Source: an uncultured cyanobacterium
GTDB taxonomy: Bacteria; Cyanobacteriota; Cyanobacteriia; Cyanobacteriales; Geitlerinemataceae
Assembly: GCA_937899645.1 (NCBI GenBank)
Contig: CALCCD010000127.1
Coordinates: forward strand, 19,484 to 83,483
Reading direction: 5' to 3'
Length of the DNA: 64,000 bases
This document shows, piece by piece, positions 47,472 through 56,911 of this stretch (positions within the stretch are counted from its first letter, which is position 1; each line of letters opens with the position of its first letter). The position numbers and the translations under genes are program-made. Under the pieces are notes generated by a model, which was given only the letters and a program-made list of their open reading frames with translations, was not told the DNA's origin and ran no database searches.

Positions 47472-48449
47472 CTACTGGCTGGTCGTTAACCCCCGATCGC
47501 GCAGTTGCTTTAGGAAATACGCCTCCAGCGTCGGGCGCGCCGACTCGATGCTGGCGATCGCCCCCCCGGCCCCCATTACCGCCGCCGTCACTTCCGGCAA
47601 CGCTCTCCCCGTCTCGCCCTGCCAGGACTCGCCCTGCCGATCGAAAGTATCGAGCACCGAGCCCAGCGCAGCCGCGTCCCCGCCCCGCCCACGAATCGCG
47701 TAGCGCTCCGAGCCGCCCAGCAGTTCGTCCAGCGAGCCCGTGCAAAGCAGCTCGCCTCGCGCCAAAATCGCCACGCGATCGCACACTGATTCCACGTCGT
47801 TGAGGATATGGCTGTTGAAAAAGATCGTCTTGCCCTGTTCCTTCAGCGCCAGGACGATTTCGCGCATTTGGTAGCGCCCCAGCGGATCGAGCCCCGACAT
47901 CGGCTCGTCGAGGAACACCACGTCCGGATTGCCGATCAGCGCCTGCGCCATGCCGACCCGCTGGAGCATTCCTTTCGAGTAGCGGCGCATTTGCTTGTTT
48001 TTAGCGCTCTCGACCGACAGGCCGACCCAGTCGAGCAATTGAGTGATGCGTTGCGATCGCTGCGATCGCGGAATCGCCAGCAGTTGCGCGACGAACTCCA
48101 AGAACTCCCAGCCCGTCAGGTAGTCGTAAAAGTAGGCATTTTCCGGCAGGTAGCCGACTCGTTGGCGCATCGCGCGATCGCCGATCGGGCGTCCGAGGAT
48201 CGTCGCCCGCCCCGCTGTCGGACGAATCAAGCCGAGCAGCATTTTGAGCAGTGTCGTCTTCCCCGCTCCGTTCGGCCCGAGCAGCCCGAAGGTTTCGCCC
48301 GCCCGCACCGAAATCGAACAGCGCTTTAGCGACGTGACTTTGCGATTCAGCCAGAAACCGGTGCGGTAGGTTTTGCTCAGGCCCTCAGCCCAGACGGCGA
48401 TCGGCGGTTCGTCGGTCGGGCGCGGTGGAGATTGCGCGGCGTGGTTCAT
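47472..48449 (-). CDS. ABC transporter ATP-binding protein
   Basis: A 325-residue ATPase: Walker A LLGPNGAGKTTLLKM, signature YSKGMLQRVGMAQAL, Walker B VVFLDEPMSGLDPLG and switch FNSHILNDVESVCD. The ATPase domain is followed by a C-terminal extension of about 80 residues. It resembles the CcmA/NatA-type exporter group. The permease is not adjacent, so the substrate is unknown. The end of the gene runs close to the UbiD start. Confidence 0.9.
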   Translation of the reverse strand: MNHAAQSPPRPTDEPPIAVWAEGLSKTYRTGFWLNRKVTSLKRCSISVRAGETFGLLGPNGAGKTTLLKMLLGLIRPTAGRATILGRPIGDRAMRQRVGYLPENAYFYDYLTGWEFLEFVAQLLAIPRSQRSQRITQLLDWVGLSVESAKNKQMRRYSKGMLQRVGMAQALIGNPDVVFLDEPMSGLDPLGRYQMREIVLALKEQGKTIFFNSHILNDVESVCDRVAILARGELLCTGSLDELLGGSERYAIRGRGGDAAALGSVLDTFDRQGESWQGETGRALPEVTAAVMGAGGAIASIESARPTLEAYFLKQLRDRGLTTSQ

Positions 48450-48522
48450 CGAATGTGGTTCATCGAAGCAGGGCGGCAGCGGCGCGATCGAGTTAGCGAG
48501 GAGCTGTTACCACTACGTATAC

Positions 48523-48567
48523 CAAAAAAGCGGGGCGCGAAAGTCAAGTTACTTCCGCGCCCCGCTT
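48523..48567 (-). terminator. Terminator after the LysM/M23 gene
   Basis: On the minus strand the hairpin AAGCGGGGCGCG / CGCGCCCCGCTT (12 bp, plus arms 48528-48539 and 48556-48567) is followed by a T-run (plus AAAAAA at 48523-48528). Confidence 0.9.
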
Positions 48568-48613
48568 GCATGAGTTGAAATCTGAGACTCTGGTTCTCTA
48601 CTCGCCAGAACCT

Positions 48614-50827
48614 CTACTGCAAGTAGGCAACTGGATCGACTGCGCCCAGACCGGCAGCATGCAGCTCGAAGTGCAGGTGTGGGCCGGTGCTGAAGCCCGT
48701 GCTGCCCATATCTGCAATGTGCTGGCCCTGCTCGACCACTTCGCCTTCTTCAACAACGTTGCGGCTGTTGTGTGCGTAGAGCGTCAGGCTACCGTCCGGG
48801 TGCGTGATCTCGACGAGGTTGCCGTAGCCACCGGAGTTCCAGCGCGCGTAGGTCACAACGCCGGGAGCTGCTGCGAAAATCGGCGTTCCAGTCGGCGCGC
48901 CGATATCGATGCCGTTGTGCATCCGTCCCCACCGCCAGCCGTAGCCAGAGGTCAGGACTCCGTGGGCGGGCCAAACGTAGCCGTCCATGTCGCCCATCGG
49001 CGTTCCAGCTTCAGGCAAATACTCGCCGACAGCTGCCAGCCCCGGAAGATCTGGCGATGCGGAACGCGGCGGCAGCACTGGAGCGTAGTTGCTCGCTCCG
49101 ATCGGCGCGACGGCCAGCAGCTCGTCTCCATCAGCATCGCTTGCTTCAGCGCGGGCTACGAGCGGGGCGTCGGGCGCAACCGTCGGTGCTTGTACCACCG
49201 ATTCGGCGGCATCGTCAGGCTTGGATAGCGCTGCGGCCTGGGCGGCTTCACGTACGGACTCGCGGGCGGAAAATTCTGGATTGATGCGAACCGACGCCAT
49301 TTCGCGGCTGGGGGCCAGAGCTGGCGGAGACGGAGCGGCGGAGACAGTTACGGCATCGTTGAGTTCCACCGGAACAGCAGCGATCGTGTCGAGCTGGCGA
49401 GCGCGCACGCGCTCGATGTCTTCGCGCAGGCTGCTGGCATAGGCAGCGGACAGCTCGGAACTCTCAGCCGTAGATTCGGCCAGCGCGATTTCCGTCGGTG
49501 CTGCGGGCAGTTCGGACACAGCGGCCTGGGCGACAGGCAAGTCGGCGGGACTGCTGGCAATCGCGCGATCGCGTCGAGACAGTGCGGCTACGCGCTCGGC
49601 GGGCTCTGCAACAAACGGCGTCATCGGCAGCGCGATGCTCTGCGCGTCTTCCGCAGAGTCGGGGAGCAAGGCCACCGTAGGCGAGTTGGAATCGGGTTCA
49701 TCCGTCGGGGTCAGCGGCAAAACCAGCTCCTGTCCCGGAGTCAGCACGTTCGGGTTGGACAGACTGTTGGTTTCGACCAAAGCCTCGACGGTGACGCCGT
49801 GGCGAGCGGCGATCGCGTACAGAGTATCGCCACGAGTAACCCGGTGGGCCGGGGACACTATCGGGGCGGACTCGGGCAATGCCGCCAGCTCGTTCAGGCC
49901 CGCATCGTCGAGGGTCGGTGCAAGCTGAATCGGTAGCGACAGTTCGGGTGCGGGTAGTGCTGCGATCTGGGCTGCGCCGTCATGGGAGCCGGGAAGCAGC
50001 TCCAGCGCGCCAGCCTCAGGGGCATTGTCGAGCAAGGGCGACACGTAAGCCACTCGCTCCTCTTCGGTGTCTGCAACTGGCTCGCTCTTTGCGTCGGGAG
50101 CGCCGCCGCGCAGTCCGTTCTCGGAAAAGCCGCGAACGTCAAGGTCTTTGTCTAACGCCTTACGGCTAGCAGAAAATTCGCTCGCGTCAACGACAATATC
50201 GATTTCTGGGCTGCGATTCATGCCCTCGCGTACGGGAATGCGAATCATCTCGCCAACACGCAAGTCGTAGCCACTCGGCAAGTTGTTCTCACTGACGATA
50301 TCGCGCAGGTCTACTCGATAAGCGGAAGCAATATGCCACAGCGTCTGGCCTTCGCGGACGATGTGCTGGATGTACTCGCTTTCGAGAGCTGCCGGTGAAG
50401 CTGAAGCTACGGGCTCCTGCGGCAGAGCGGAATTGGAACCTTGCTCCTGCGAGGCTTCTGCCTCGCCGGGAATCACGACCGTCTTGTCGATCGAGGGAAC
50501 CATCAGCGCAGAAGCCAAGCTATCAGCAGCTCCGGCCTCAACGTCTGCCTGCTCGATAGCTTCGTGCGTCTGCAGCGCATCTTCGGGAGGCAAGTCGGGA
50601 GCTTCCCGCGTCTTGTCATTGCTTTCCGAAACAACAGAGGCGCTGCTCGGCTTGGGAAGCGCCAGACCGACGGCTCCCATAGAAATTGCAAGGCCGATCG
50701 CTGCTGCAGACGTGCGGACTCGGCGTTGCCCCTCACCACAGGCGGACTTTGCGGCATCGACGAGAGGAACGGAATCCATCTCGCAAATGGGCGTGGGGAC
50801 GTTTGAGTGTGGGAACGTGCGTTTCAA
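48614..50827 (-). CDS. LysM-domain M23 (LytM-type) peptidase
   Basis: About 737 residues. The start is a TTG at 50827, supported by an AGGAGG only 7 nt upstream (MKRTFPHSNVP). A hydrophobic segment (ATSAAIGLAISMGAVGLAL) is near the start. Two LysM repeats: YIQHIVREGQTLWHIASAYR and HRVTRGDTLYAIAARHGVTV, with a long low-complexity Ala/Pro/Glu linker. The C-terminal zinc domain is intact: RMHNGIDIGAPTGTP, LTLYAHNSRNVVEEG and STGFSTGPHLHFELHA. Probably a wall-bound amidase/endopeptidase or a NlpD/EnvC-like activator. Confidence 0.93.
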   Translation of the reverse strand: MKRTFPHSNVPTPICEMDSVPLVDAAKSACGEGQRRVRTSAAAIGLAISMGAVGLALPKPSSASVVSESNDKTREAPDLPPEDALQTHEAIEQADVEAGAADSLASALMVPSIDKTVVIPGEAEASQEQGSNSALPQEPVASASPAALESEYIQHIVREGQTLWHIASAYRVDLRDIVSENNLPSGYDLRVGEMIRIPVREGMNRSPEIDIVVDASEFSASRKALDKDLDVRGFSENGLRGGAPDAKSEPVADTEEERVAYVSPLLDNAPEAGALELLPGSHDGAAQIAALPAPELSLPIQLAPTLDDAGLNELAALPESAPIVSPAHRVTRGDTLYAIAARHGVTVEALVETNSLSNPNVLTPGQELVLPLTPTDEPDSNSPTVALLPDSAEDAQSIALPMTPFVAEPAERVAALSRRDRAIASSPADLPVAQAAVSELPAAPTEIALAESTAESSELSAAYASSLREDIERVRARQLDTIAAVPVELNDAVTVSAAPSPPALAPSREMASVRINPEFSARESVREAAQAAALSKPDDAAESVVQAPTVAPDAPLVARAEASDADGDELLAVAPIGASNYAPVLPPRSASPDLPGLAAVGEYLPEAGTPMGDMDGYVWPAHGVLTSGYGWRWGRMHNGIDIGAPTGTPIFAAAPGVVTYARWNSGGYGNLVEITHPDGSLTLYAHNSRNVVEEGEVVEQGQHIADMGSTGFSTGPHLHFELHAAGLGAVDPVAYLQ

Positions 50828-51733
50828 GCAACGACCTCCTAGGACGACTTCACGGGCGCTCTCCGTACTCTTCAGCCCGACCGAGTCCCGCCTGAACGGG
50901 AGCTGGAAGAGGGCTGTCGATGCCGCCAGATCCCAAAAAACAGGGAACTGTACAGCTCACGGAGAGTGTCTCGATCGCTGGTCGCGATTTCGCTGTGGAT
51001 AAGGTTAGCCTGCTTTTCCCAATTTGTACACGAAAATTTAGAAAAGCCATCCGCAGCACTAACGAAAGCAGAATCGAAACATCTCCGAACGGGAAAGGGC
51101 ACGAGCACGCCAAAAATGGCTGTGCAATCTTCAATTGCCGGGCTCGAAAGCAGGAATTGAAGTTTCAGCTCGATAGTTTAGCAAACTGCGCCGTATGTGC
51201 AATCCGTGCGCGCGGTGAGTCCGAAAAACTCGATCGCCCGATGATGACGCCCCCAGACAAGAGAAGCCGCAACCTATAAGGCCTGAGGCTTGACAGCCCC
51301 GAAGGGCACGGGCATCAAGTCCGAGTGCCACCTGGGGAAATCGATCGGGCTCGACCGAAGTCGCGGGAGGCGCGAGCGCACAGTTACTCTCATCGTCTCT
51401 GCGCGCGCATCCGGAAGCTTCTGACTTGCGGTTTCTACGCAGAGCTTTCATTTATATATGAGAAGCAAATGCGTCGCGACGAATAAAGGCGATGCAGCGC
51501 TCGAGGCCCGAGCCGTGAAGGTTCGACGGGCGATGGTTCAGACGGGGATGCGAGGCATCCGAGCGACGTTCGGTTAACCCAATCAATTCGGACGGCTCTT
51601 CCAACCGAGCTCGACAATACGCATTGCTTATGTTTTGCGCGCGACCGGAGCTCGGGCCAGATCGATTCGTCAATGGCCGCAAACAACCGAGCCAGCGACC
51701 CGCGAGCCTGACGGGGGAGCGCTCGCAACCACG
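50828..51733. other. Region without a supported gene, about 900 bp
   Basis: Lies between the divergent promoters of the LysM peptidase (left) and the end of trmL (right). Short frames on both strands are not recognisable. The region around 51440-51560 is GC-rich with small inverted segments. I found no tRNA, tmRNA, RNase P or obvious riboswitch. Confidence 0.4.
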
Positions 51734-52192
51734 CTACACCGCGCCGAGCTGACGCAGCGCCTCAAATAAGCCGATCGTCGCGCTGACCGACAGGTTCAAG
51801 CTGCGGACACTGGGCTCGGCAATGGGAATTCGGATCGTCGCATCGCAGCTTGCCAGCACCGCTTCCGAGAGCCCTTCCGTCTCGCAGCCGAACAGCAACC
51901 AGTCCGTCGCCGCAAATTCAAACTGCGTATGTTGGTGCTGACCGCGCGTCGTAAAGCCCAGGCAGCGTCCGGAACGGCTCGATCGCAGGGCCGCAAACTC
52001 AGCCCAGGAGTCGTAATAGGTCAAATCGACATACGGCCAATAGTCGAGCCCCGCCCGCTTCAGGTGGCGATCGTCGATCTTGAAGCCGAGCGGGCCGACT
52101 AGGTGCAGCGGCGTTTTGGTCGCGGCACAGGTACGGGCGATATTGCCCGTATTGGGCGGAATCTGAGGCTCGACGAGAACGATTTGCGGCAT
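51734..52192 (-). CDS. trmL: tRNA (cytidine(34)-2'-O)-methyltransferase TrmL
   Basis: A 152-residue SPOUT methyltransferase from the ATG at 52192 (MPQIVLVEPQIPPNTGNIAR). The knot motifs are present: TGNIARTCAATKTPLHLVGP, FGCETEGLS and RSLNLSVSATIGLFEAL. It methylates the wobble nucleotide of leucine tRNAs in other bacteria. Confidence 0.94.
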   Translation of the reverse strand: MPQIVLVEPQIPPNTGNIARTCAATKTPLHLVGPLGFKIDDRHLKRAGLDYWPYVDLTYYDSWAEFAALRSSRSGRCLGFTTRGQHQHTQFEFAATDWLLFGCETEGLSEAVLASCDATIRIPIAEPSVRSLNLSVSATIGLFEALRQLGAV

Positions 52193-52702
52193 GGTTCGAG
52201 GCAGATAAAGACTGTGTGGTCGGTGTGCGATCGAGCAATTAACCGGGAAATCGGCCGAGGAATCGGGAGACATCTCGAGCGCATGCTCCCAATCCCGGCC
52301 CTTGGCGACCGTTTACCCAGAAAATACCGGCTCATCTCATCAGGTTTCTTAATCTCTGGCCCGATCGCGAAATCTATCAGAATTCTTGATTGATTCAAAG
52401 AAAGGACAGCGCTCAAATCGAAGCATTTACGCGATCGTACGTACAGTGGCGACCACAGGTTCTAGACCTTGCATATTTATACGGTCACTTGAAGCCCATC
52501 GCACTGCCTTTATCTGAGTTTCCTCATGGAGGTTAAGGATTCACCACTCCGAGCCTACGTGCTACCACGTATTTTGTCCGCGCATCTATATATATGCAAT
52601 GTTTGCGGCATACATATAGACGCGCGGCGCGAGCATGGACGGTTGACGCAGAATGGCGCATGCTCGCACCGCAACCTCGCGAAATTTCGCCCCAAAGCAG
52701 CT
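52193..52702. other. trmL / gshA intergenic region with inverted repeat
   Basis: About 500 bp. It contains an unusual AT-rich inverted repeat at 52580-52625, separately listed. No gene was supported. Confidence 0.4.
52580..52625. repeat. AT-rich inverted repeat flanked by GC
   Basis: GCGCATCTATATATATGC (52580-52597) pairs with GCATACATATAGACGCGC (52608-52625), 16 of 18 positions, 10-nt loop. It lies downstream of gshA on its 3' side. Confidence 0.8.
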
Positions 52703-53863
52703 CTAAGCCAGCGCCGTCAAACAAATCTTGTGCTCGAGTTCCTGTTCTTGCAACGCCATCATGCGGCTGGCGGACTGAAGGATTGCGGCGATCGACTCGC
52801 CGCGCTCGGCCTGGGCGCGCCACTGTTGGGACGTGTTGCCATCGCGGAGAATATGGCGCAATGGCGAGAGAAAGCAGCCAATGCCGCGATCGCGCGCCAT
52901 CGGTCGTACGGTCTCGTAGAGCGCAGCGATCCAATCACGGGCCAGAATTTCGCGCCCGTCCTGCCAATGGCGTAGCGTCGCGTTGAGGCTGGTACGGCTG
53001 ACGGCGCGTTCGTTGTGCTGGATTATTTCGAGCAGGTCGCTGGCGCGCGTCCCGGCGGGCAGGTCGCTACACACCAGCGGATCGAGGCTCGGATCGTCGA
53101 TCGCCTGCTGGACGCGCATCTCTAGCAGCGCCGCGATCGCCAGCAGGTCGAGCGGGTTGGTCACCAGGTCACAGATGCGAACTTCCAAACGGTTGAGATC
53201 GTAGGGACGTCGCTCGCCGTTCGGGCGCGCCGACATCCACAGATGGCGCGCGTTGTACATCGTGCCGCGATCGAGCTGCTCGTCCGTCCAGCGAATAAAG
53301 TGAGCGTGATCCTCAAACAGCGGCGGCATCTGACTCGGAACCTGAGGAAACAGGCCCCAGCGCGTCGAGTCGTAGTCCGTCAGCCGACCATCGAGGAATG
53401 GCGACGACGCACTCAGCGCCAACAGCAGCGGCGCTTCGAGACGGATCAGCCGCATCACTCGAATCAACACGCCCGGATCGGGGATACCAATATTAATGTG
53501 AATGCTAGCCGTGACGACGCTCGTCCCGTAGGTCTCTGCTATGTACGTGTGGTAAGGATTGTCAGGGGCAGCGCGATAGAAGCGCGAAGTGTCGCCCAGC
53601 GAAAGCGTACTGCCAGGAAGAATCGTATAGTCGCCGTCGGGTTGGGCGCGGAGATAGTTGCGTAGCGCGAGGCGAGGTTTCAGCAGCTCGCAGATCAGGC
53701 GCTCGTAGCTGCGGTGAGGCGCGGTGGCGTACTCGACGTTGCGACTGTCGGGCTCGCGCATAAAGCCGGGCAGATCGCGGGTGATGCGATCGGAGAGGCC
53801 GACGATGCGACCGTCCGCCGTTCCGGTGTACATCTCGACTTCAAAGCCTTTGGATAGAAGCAT
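52703..53863 (-). CDS. gshA: Glutamate-cysteine ligase (cyanobacterial type)
   Basis: A 386-residue enzyme from the ATG at 53863 (MLLSKGFEVEMYTGTADGRI). It makes gamma-glutamylcysteine, the first glutathione precursor. The length and pattern (SRNVEYATAPHRSYERLICE, TILPGSTLSLGDTSRFY, TASIHINIGIPDP) match the cyanobacterial GshA family. The open frame extends upstream to 53911 but without similarity. Confidence 0.93.
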   Translation of the reverse strand: MLLSKGFEVEMYTGTADGRIVGLSDRITRDLPGFMREPDSRNVEYATAPHRSYERLICELLKPRLALRNYLRAQPDGDYTILPGSTLSLGDTSRFYRAAPDNPYHTYIAETYGTSVVTASIHINIGIPDPGVLIRVMRLIRLEAPLLLALSASSPFLDGRLTDYDSTRWGLFPQVPSQMPPLFEDHAHFIRWTDEQLDRGTMYNARHLWMSARPNGERRPYDLNRLEVRICDLVTNPLDLLAIAALLEMRVQQAIDDPSLDPLVCSDLPAGTRASDLLEIIQHNERAVSRTSLNATLRHWQDGREILARDWIAALYETVRPMARDRGIGCFLSPLRHILRDGNTSQQWRAQAERGESIAAILQSASRMMALQEQELEHKICLTALA

Positions 53864-54566
53864 CGTAGGTTCACCGCGTCGTACGCGTCCGGACGGTTTT
53901 CGCTCTCTCATCCTATGTCAGGCCGGGAATTTCTCAGTGGGGATACCACGACCGCGATCGAGGACGCGCGCGAATCGCCCCTCAAAAAAAAGCGCGCTAG
54001 CTAGCGCGGCGCGCGAACTCATCCCGCCGCCTGGATTTCAGCTTCGGAACAAAATTAGCGATCGTCTTTACTGGCTTGAGATGCGGGTTTTGTCGCAGTC
54101 TTCAACCGCGATCGCCGTTCCGCTGTTTCACGGTGCCGCACTGTCTTTGCTCCGCGACCCACTGCCTATTTTGCCTGCCCGAATTGCAAGCCGGAGCCTT
54201 TTTCACCGAGCGCTATCACTACCGCCGCCATTTTTATTAGGCACTTTAATTAGGAGCTTTCAGCAGCTTCTCAAAACTCGTAAAGAGACACAAAATCGAC
54301 CGAACCAGGTTTCCGCTTCTCGATGTCATGCGAACTAGTAAAAAGTGGGCGGAAGTCAGGCCAAAAACACTCGGCTATTAAAAATTCATCAACGTTGTTA
54401 AATCGCGTGAACTTTCCGTAACTTTCGCGTTCGCAGGAGATGTTCTGTTAAATCTCAATTACAGCCTGCGATCGCAATCGAGCCGCAAAAAATGTCGTGC
54501 TAGGGTGATCGCAAAGACCGCCACCCAGACCCCTGGAAGCTATTTGGTAGGGAGCAAGACTCACGT
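53864..54566. other. gshA / ferrochelatase-like gene intergenic region
   Basis: About 700 bp between divergent genes, probably bearing both promoters. It includes the small palindrome GCGCTAGCTAGCGC (about 53993-54006). No gene is supported. Confidence 0.4.
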
Positions 54567-55724
54567 ATGACCGCCACAGACGCACGTAACTTCGTTGCCG
54601 GACGCAGCACCCAAGACAGTCGAGTTGCCGTACTGCTTATCGGCTATGGCGAAGTAGAAAGCTATGAAGACTTCGCAAACTATAACGAGCAGGCCCTCAA
54701 TCTTTTAACCGCAAAGTTCGCCCCCGTCCCCAACTGGATTTACCCACCGCTAGCAAAGCTTCTGGCGCTCTTCGATCGCCACGAGTGGGGGCACCAGCAC
54801 CACAATTTCATCTCGCCACACAATGCTATTTTCGAGCGCCAGCGGGCGGGCATCGAAGAACACCTCCAGCAAACCTGGGGAGAGCGCGTTGAAGTGTTTA
54901 AAGCCTTTAACTTCTGCGAGCCGTTCTTGCCCGAACAGGTAATTGCCGAAATCAACGAGCGCGGCTTCGATCGCCTGCTGATTTACCCGCTACTCGTGGT
55001 CGATTCGATCTTTACCAGCGGCATCGCTCTGGAGCAGGTGAACGACGCGCTGCAAAAGGTCTTGGAAGGGAAGGCTGAAGCATCGGAAGATTCGGAGTTT
55101 GAGGGCACGGCGGCGTCGCCAGCCGAGCTGCTCCACGGCACGCGCTATATTCCGTCGTTTTTCGATCGTCCCGAATATATCGACCTGCTGGCACGAGTGA
55201 CGATCGAAAAAATCGAAGGTGAACTGACTCGCGACTTTCTGCCGTCGCAAATCGGAATCGTGCTGATGAACCACGGCTGTCCGTTCAAAGCAAAGGGCTT
55301 TACGTCCGGCATCGACGAGAGCCAAGCGCTCTACGAAGCCGTGCGCCAGCGCCTGATTCACCGCTATCCGCTAGTGTCCGTCGGCTGGCTGAACCACGAC
55401 ACACCACTGATCGAGTGGACGCAGCCCGATGCGGAAACGGCGGCGAGCAATCTAATTCAGCTCGGCGCGCGGGCGATCGTGATGATGCCGATCGGCTTCG
55501 TGACCGAAAACCACGAAACGCTGCTCGACGTGCATCACATCATTCACCATCTGGAGCGCCACCACCCCAACGTGCGCTACGAACAGATGCCCTGCATCAA
55601 CGATCGCGCCGAGTTCGTGCAAATTGCGGCATCCTGGGCCAACGAGCATATCGCCAGCCTGCTGAATGAAGAAGTTCCGGCGATCGCGCCGCCGACCATT
55701 GTCGATGCGGTCAGCCAGGACTAG
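54567..55724 (+). CDS. Ferrochelatase-like chelatase-superfamily protein
   Basis: A 385-residue protein starting MTATDARNFVAGRSTQDSRV. The N-terminal VAVLLIGYGEVESYEDF and the tail FMPIGF-like IVMMPIGFVTENHETLLDV have the pattern of type-II chelatases and ferrochelatase annotation. The His in MNHGCPFKAKG and the late Glu in TENHETL are possible metal-site residues. It differs from the usual cyanobacterial HemH start, so it may be a paralogous chelatase rather than the main ferrochelatase. A strong terminator follows. Confidence 0.8.
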   Translation: MTATDARNFVAGRSTQDSRVAVLLIGYGEVESYEDFANYNEQALNLLTAKFAPVPNWIYPPLAKLLALFDRHEWGHQHHNFISPHNAIFERQRAGIEEHLQQTWGERVEVFKAFNFCEPFLPEQVIAEINERGFDRLLIYPLLVVDSIFTSGIALEQVNDALQKVLEGKAEASEDSEFEGTAASPAELLHGTRYIPSFFDRPEYIDLLARVTIEKIEGELTRDFLPSQIGIVLMNHGCPFKAKGFTSGIDESQALYEAVRQRLIHRYPLVSVGWLNHDTPLIEWTQPDAETAASNLIQLGARAIVMMPIGFVTENHETLLDVHHIIHHLERHHPNVRYEQMPCINDRAEFVQIAASWANEHIASLLNEEVPAIAPPTIVDAVSQD

Positions 55725-55777
55725 CGTTGCCGTAGGGGTGCGCCATTTTCTAGTTCGTTCCTGAGTTAGCCAGAACT

Positions 55778-55808
55778 CGCCACCGGCATTGACGGTGGCG
55801 TTTTTTTT
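55778..55808 (+). terminator. Terminator of the ferrochelatase-like gene
   Basis: CGCCACCG (55778-55785) pairs with CGGTGGCG (55793-55800), followed by eight T. Confidence 0.95.
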
Positions 55809-55889
55809 GCGCGATCTCCCGCGAGATCTAGGTTTCGCGGGGTTTTCTTTGCCCTCGCAGATCGTTAGAGTGAGTGTCTAGCTCGTCCA

Positions 55890-56771
55890 ATGCGACCCCA
55901 ATCCCTCGCCATGCCCGATATCTCCAACGAGATCGTCAGTTCGCTTTCAGTCCTTCAAAGCTGCGATCGTCAGCGCGTCAGCGACGGCCAGACCGCATCG
56001 ATCCTCGGAGGCTGCGCGCCCGATCGGCGTTTGCTCGTGCTGGTGCTCCCGCAGCTTGGAGACTTCGACAGCCTCGAGTACGCCTGGTGGCTAAATCGCG
56101 ATCGCGAGCGGCTGGACGCGGCAAACGTGACGGTGCGGGCAGTGGGCATCGGCGATCGCGCCTCGGGCAAAGCATTTTGCGACTACACGCAGTTCCCGGA
56201 AGAGTCACTGTTTATCGATCCGACTGGGCAGCTCCATCGCGACTTAGGGCTATATGCGGGACTGACCTGGGATTTTCCGCTGCTGTCGGCGTCGCAGTCA
56301 GCCTGGGTGAATCTGATGTTGATGTGCGCGGGCATCGGCAGCCCGGGGACGCTGGCGGAGGTGTTTCGCGGCTACCGAGGCGATCGCGCCGCGCCGCAGC
56401 TCATTGGCGATGACGAGACGATCGTCGCCAAGCCGCTGCCGCCCCTGCGCGGGGCGTTTTTCGCGGCGGCGGGCGGATCGGGATTTCAGCGCCCCTTTGA
56501 GCTGGCAACGCTGCGGCTGCGGAATATGGCGGAGGTTTTGGGCAGATGGAAAACCTACGTTCCCGACGCGCAGCACATGACTCAGCGGGGCGCGACGTTT
56601 GTGTTTGAGGGCTTTGATGCGGCCAGCTCGGGCGGCGATCGCTCCCAAGACCGAGCACTGCTCTACGAACACCGCGATCCGGGCATTCTGCGCTTTGCCG
56701 CCAACCCGAGCGATCCGCTATCGTTCCTAGACGAGCTGCCCGCCGCCGAACCCGTCGCCGCAGGAAAGTAG
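55890..56771 (+). CDS. Peroxiredoxin-fold (AhpC/TSA-like, PRXL2-type) protein
   Basis: About 293 residues, ATG at 55890; an ATG nearer MPDISNEIVSSL is possible. Similarity to the AhpC/TSA thioredoxin fold comes from LLVLVLPQLGDFDSLEYAWW and the later FCDYTQFPEESLFIDPTGQLH and LYAGLTWDF. The canonical peroxidatic Cys is absent at the PQLGDFD position, so a peroxidase activity is not assured. Same direction as the VWA gene but 140 bp away. Confidence 0.78.
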   Translation: MRPQSLAMPDISNEIVSSLSVLQSCDRQRVSDGQTASILGGCAPDRRLLVLVLPQLGDFDSLEYAWWLNRDRERLDAANVTVRAVGIGDRASGKAFCDYTQFPEESLFIDPTGQLHRDLGLYAGLTWDFPLLSASQSAWVNLMLMCAGIGSPGTLAEVFRGYRGDRAAPQLIGDDETIVAKPLPPLRGAFFAAAGGSGFQRPFELATLRLRNMAEVLGRWKTYVPDAQHMTQRGATFVFEGFDAASSGGDRSQDRALLYEHRDPGILRFAANPSDPLSFLDELPAAEPVAAGK

Positions 56772-56911
56772 CCGCTTTTCTCAATGTTCCGAGAGACCGG
56801 GTTTCTCGGGCGTTCTCGGCTTCCGCGCGATCGACTTTTAGAAACCCAGTTTCTGAGATCGCGTCTATACACTCGACCTTGCTCGACTTTTTTCAACCCC
56901 GCTAACCGGCC

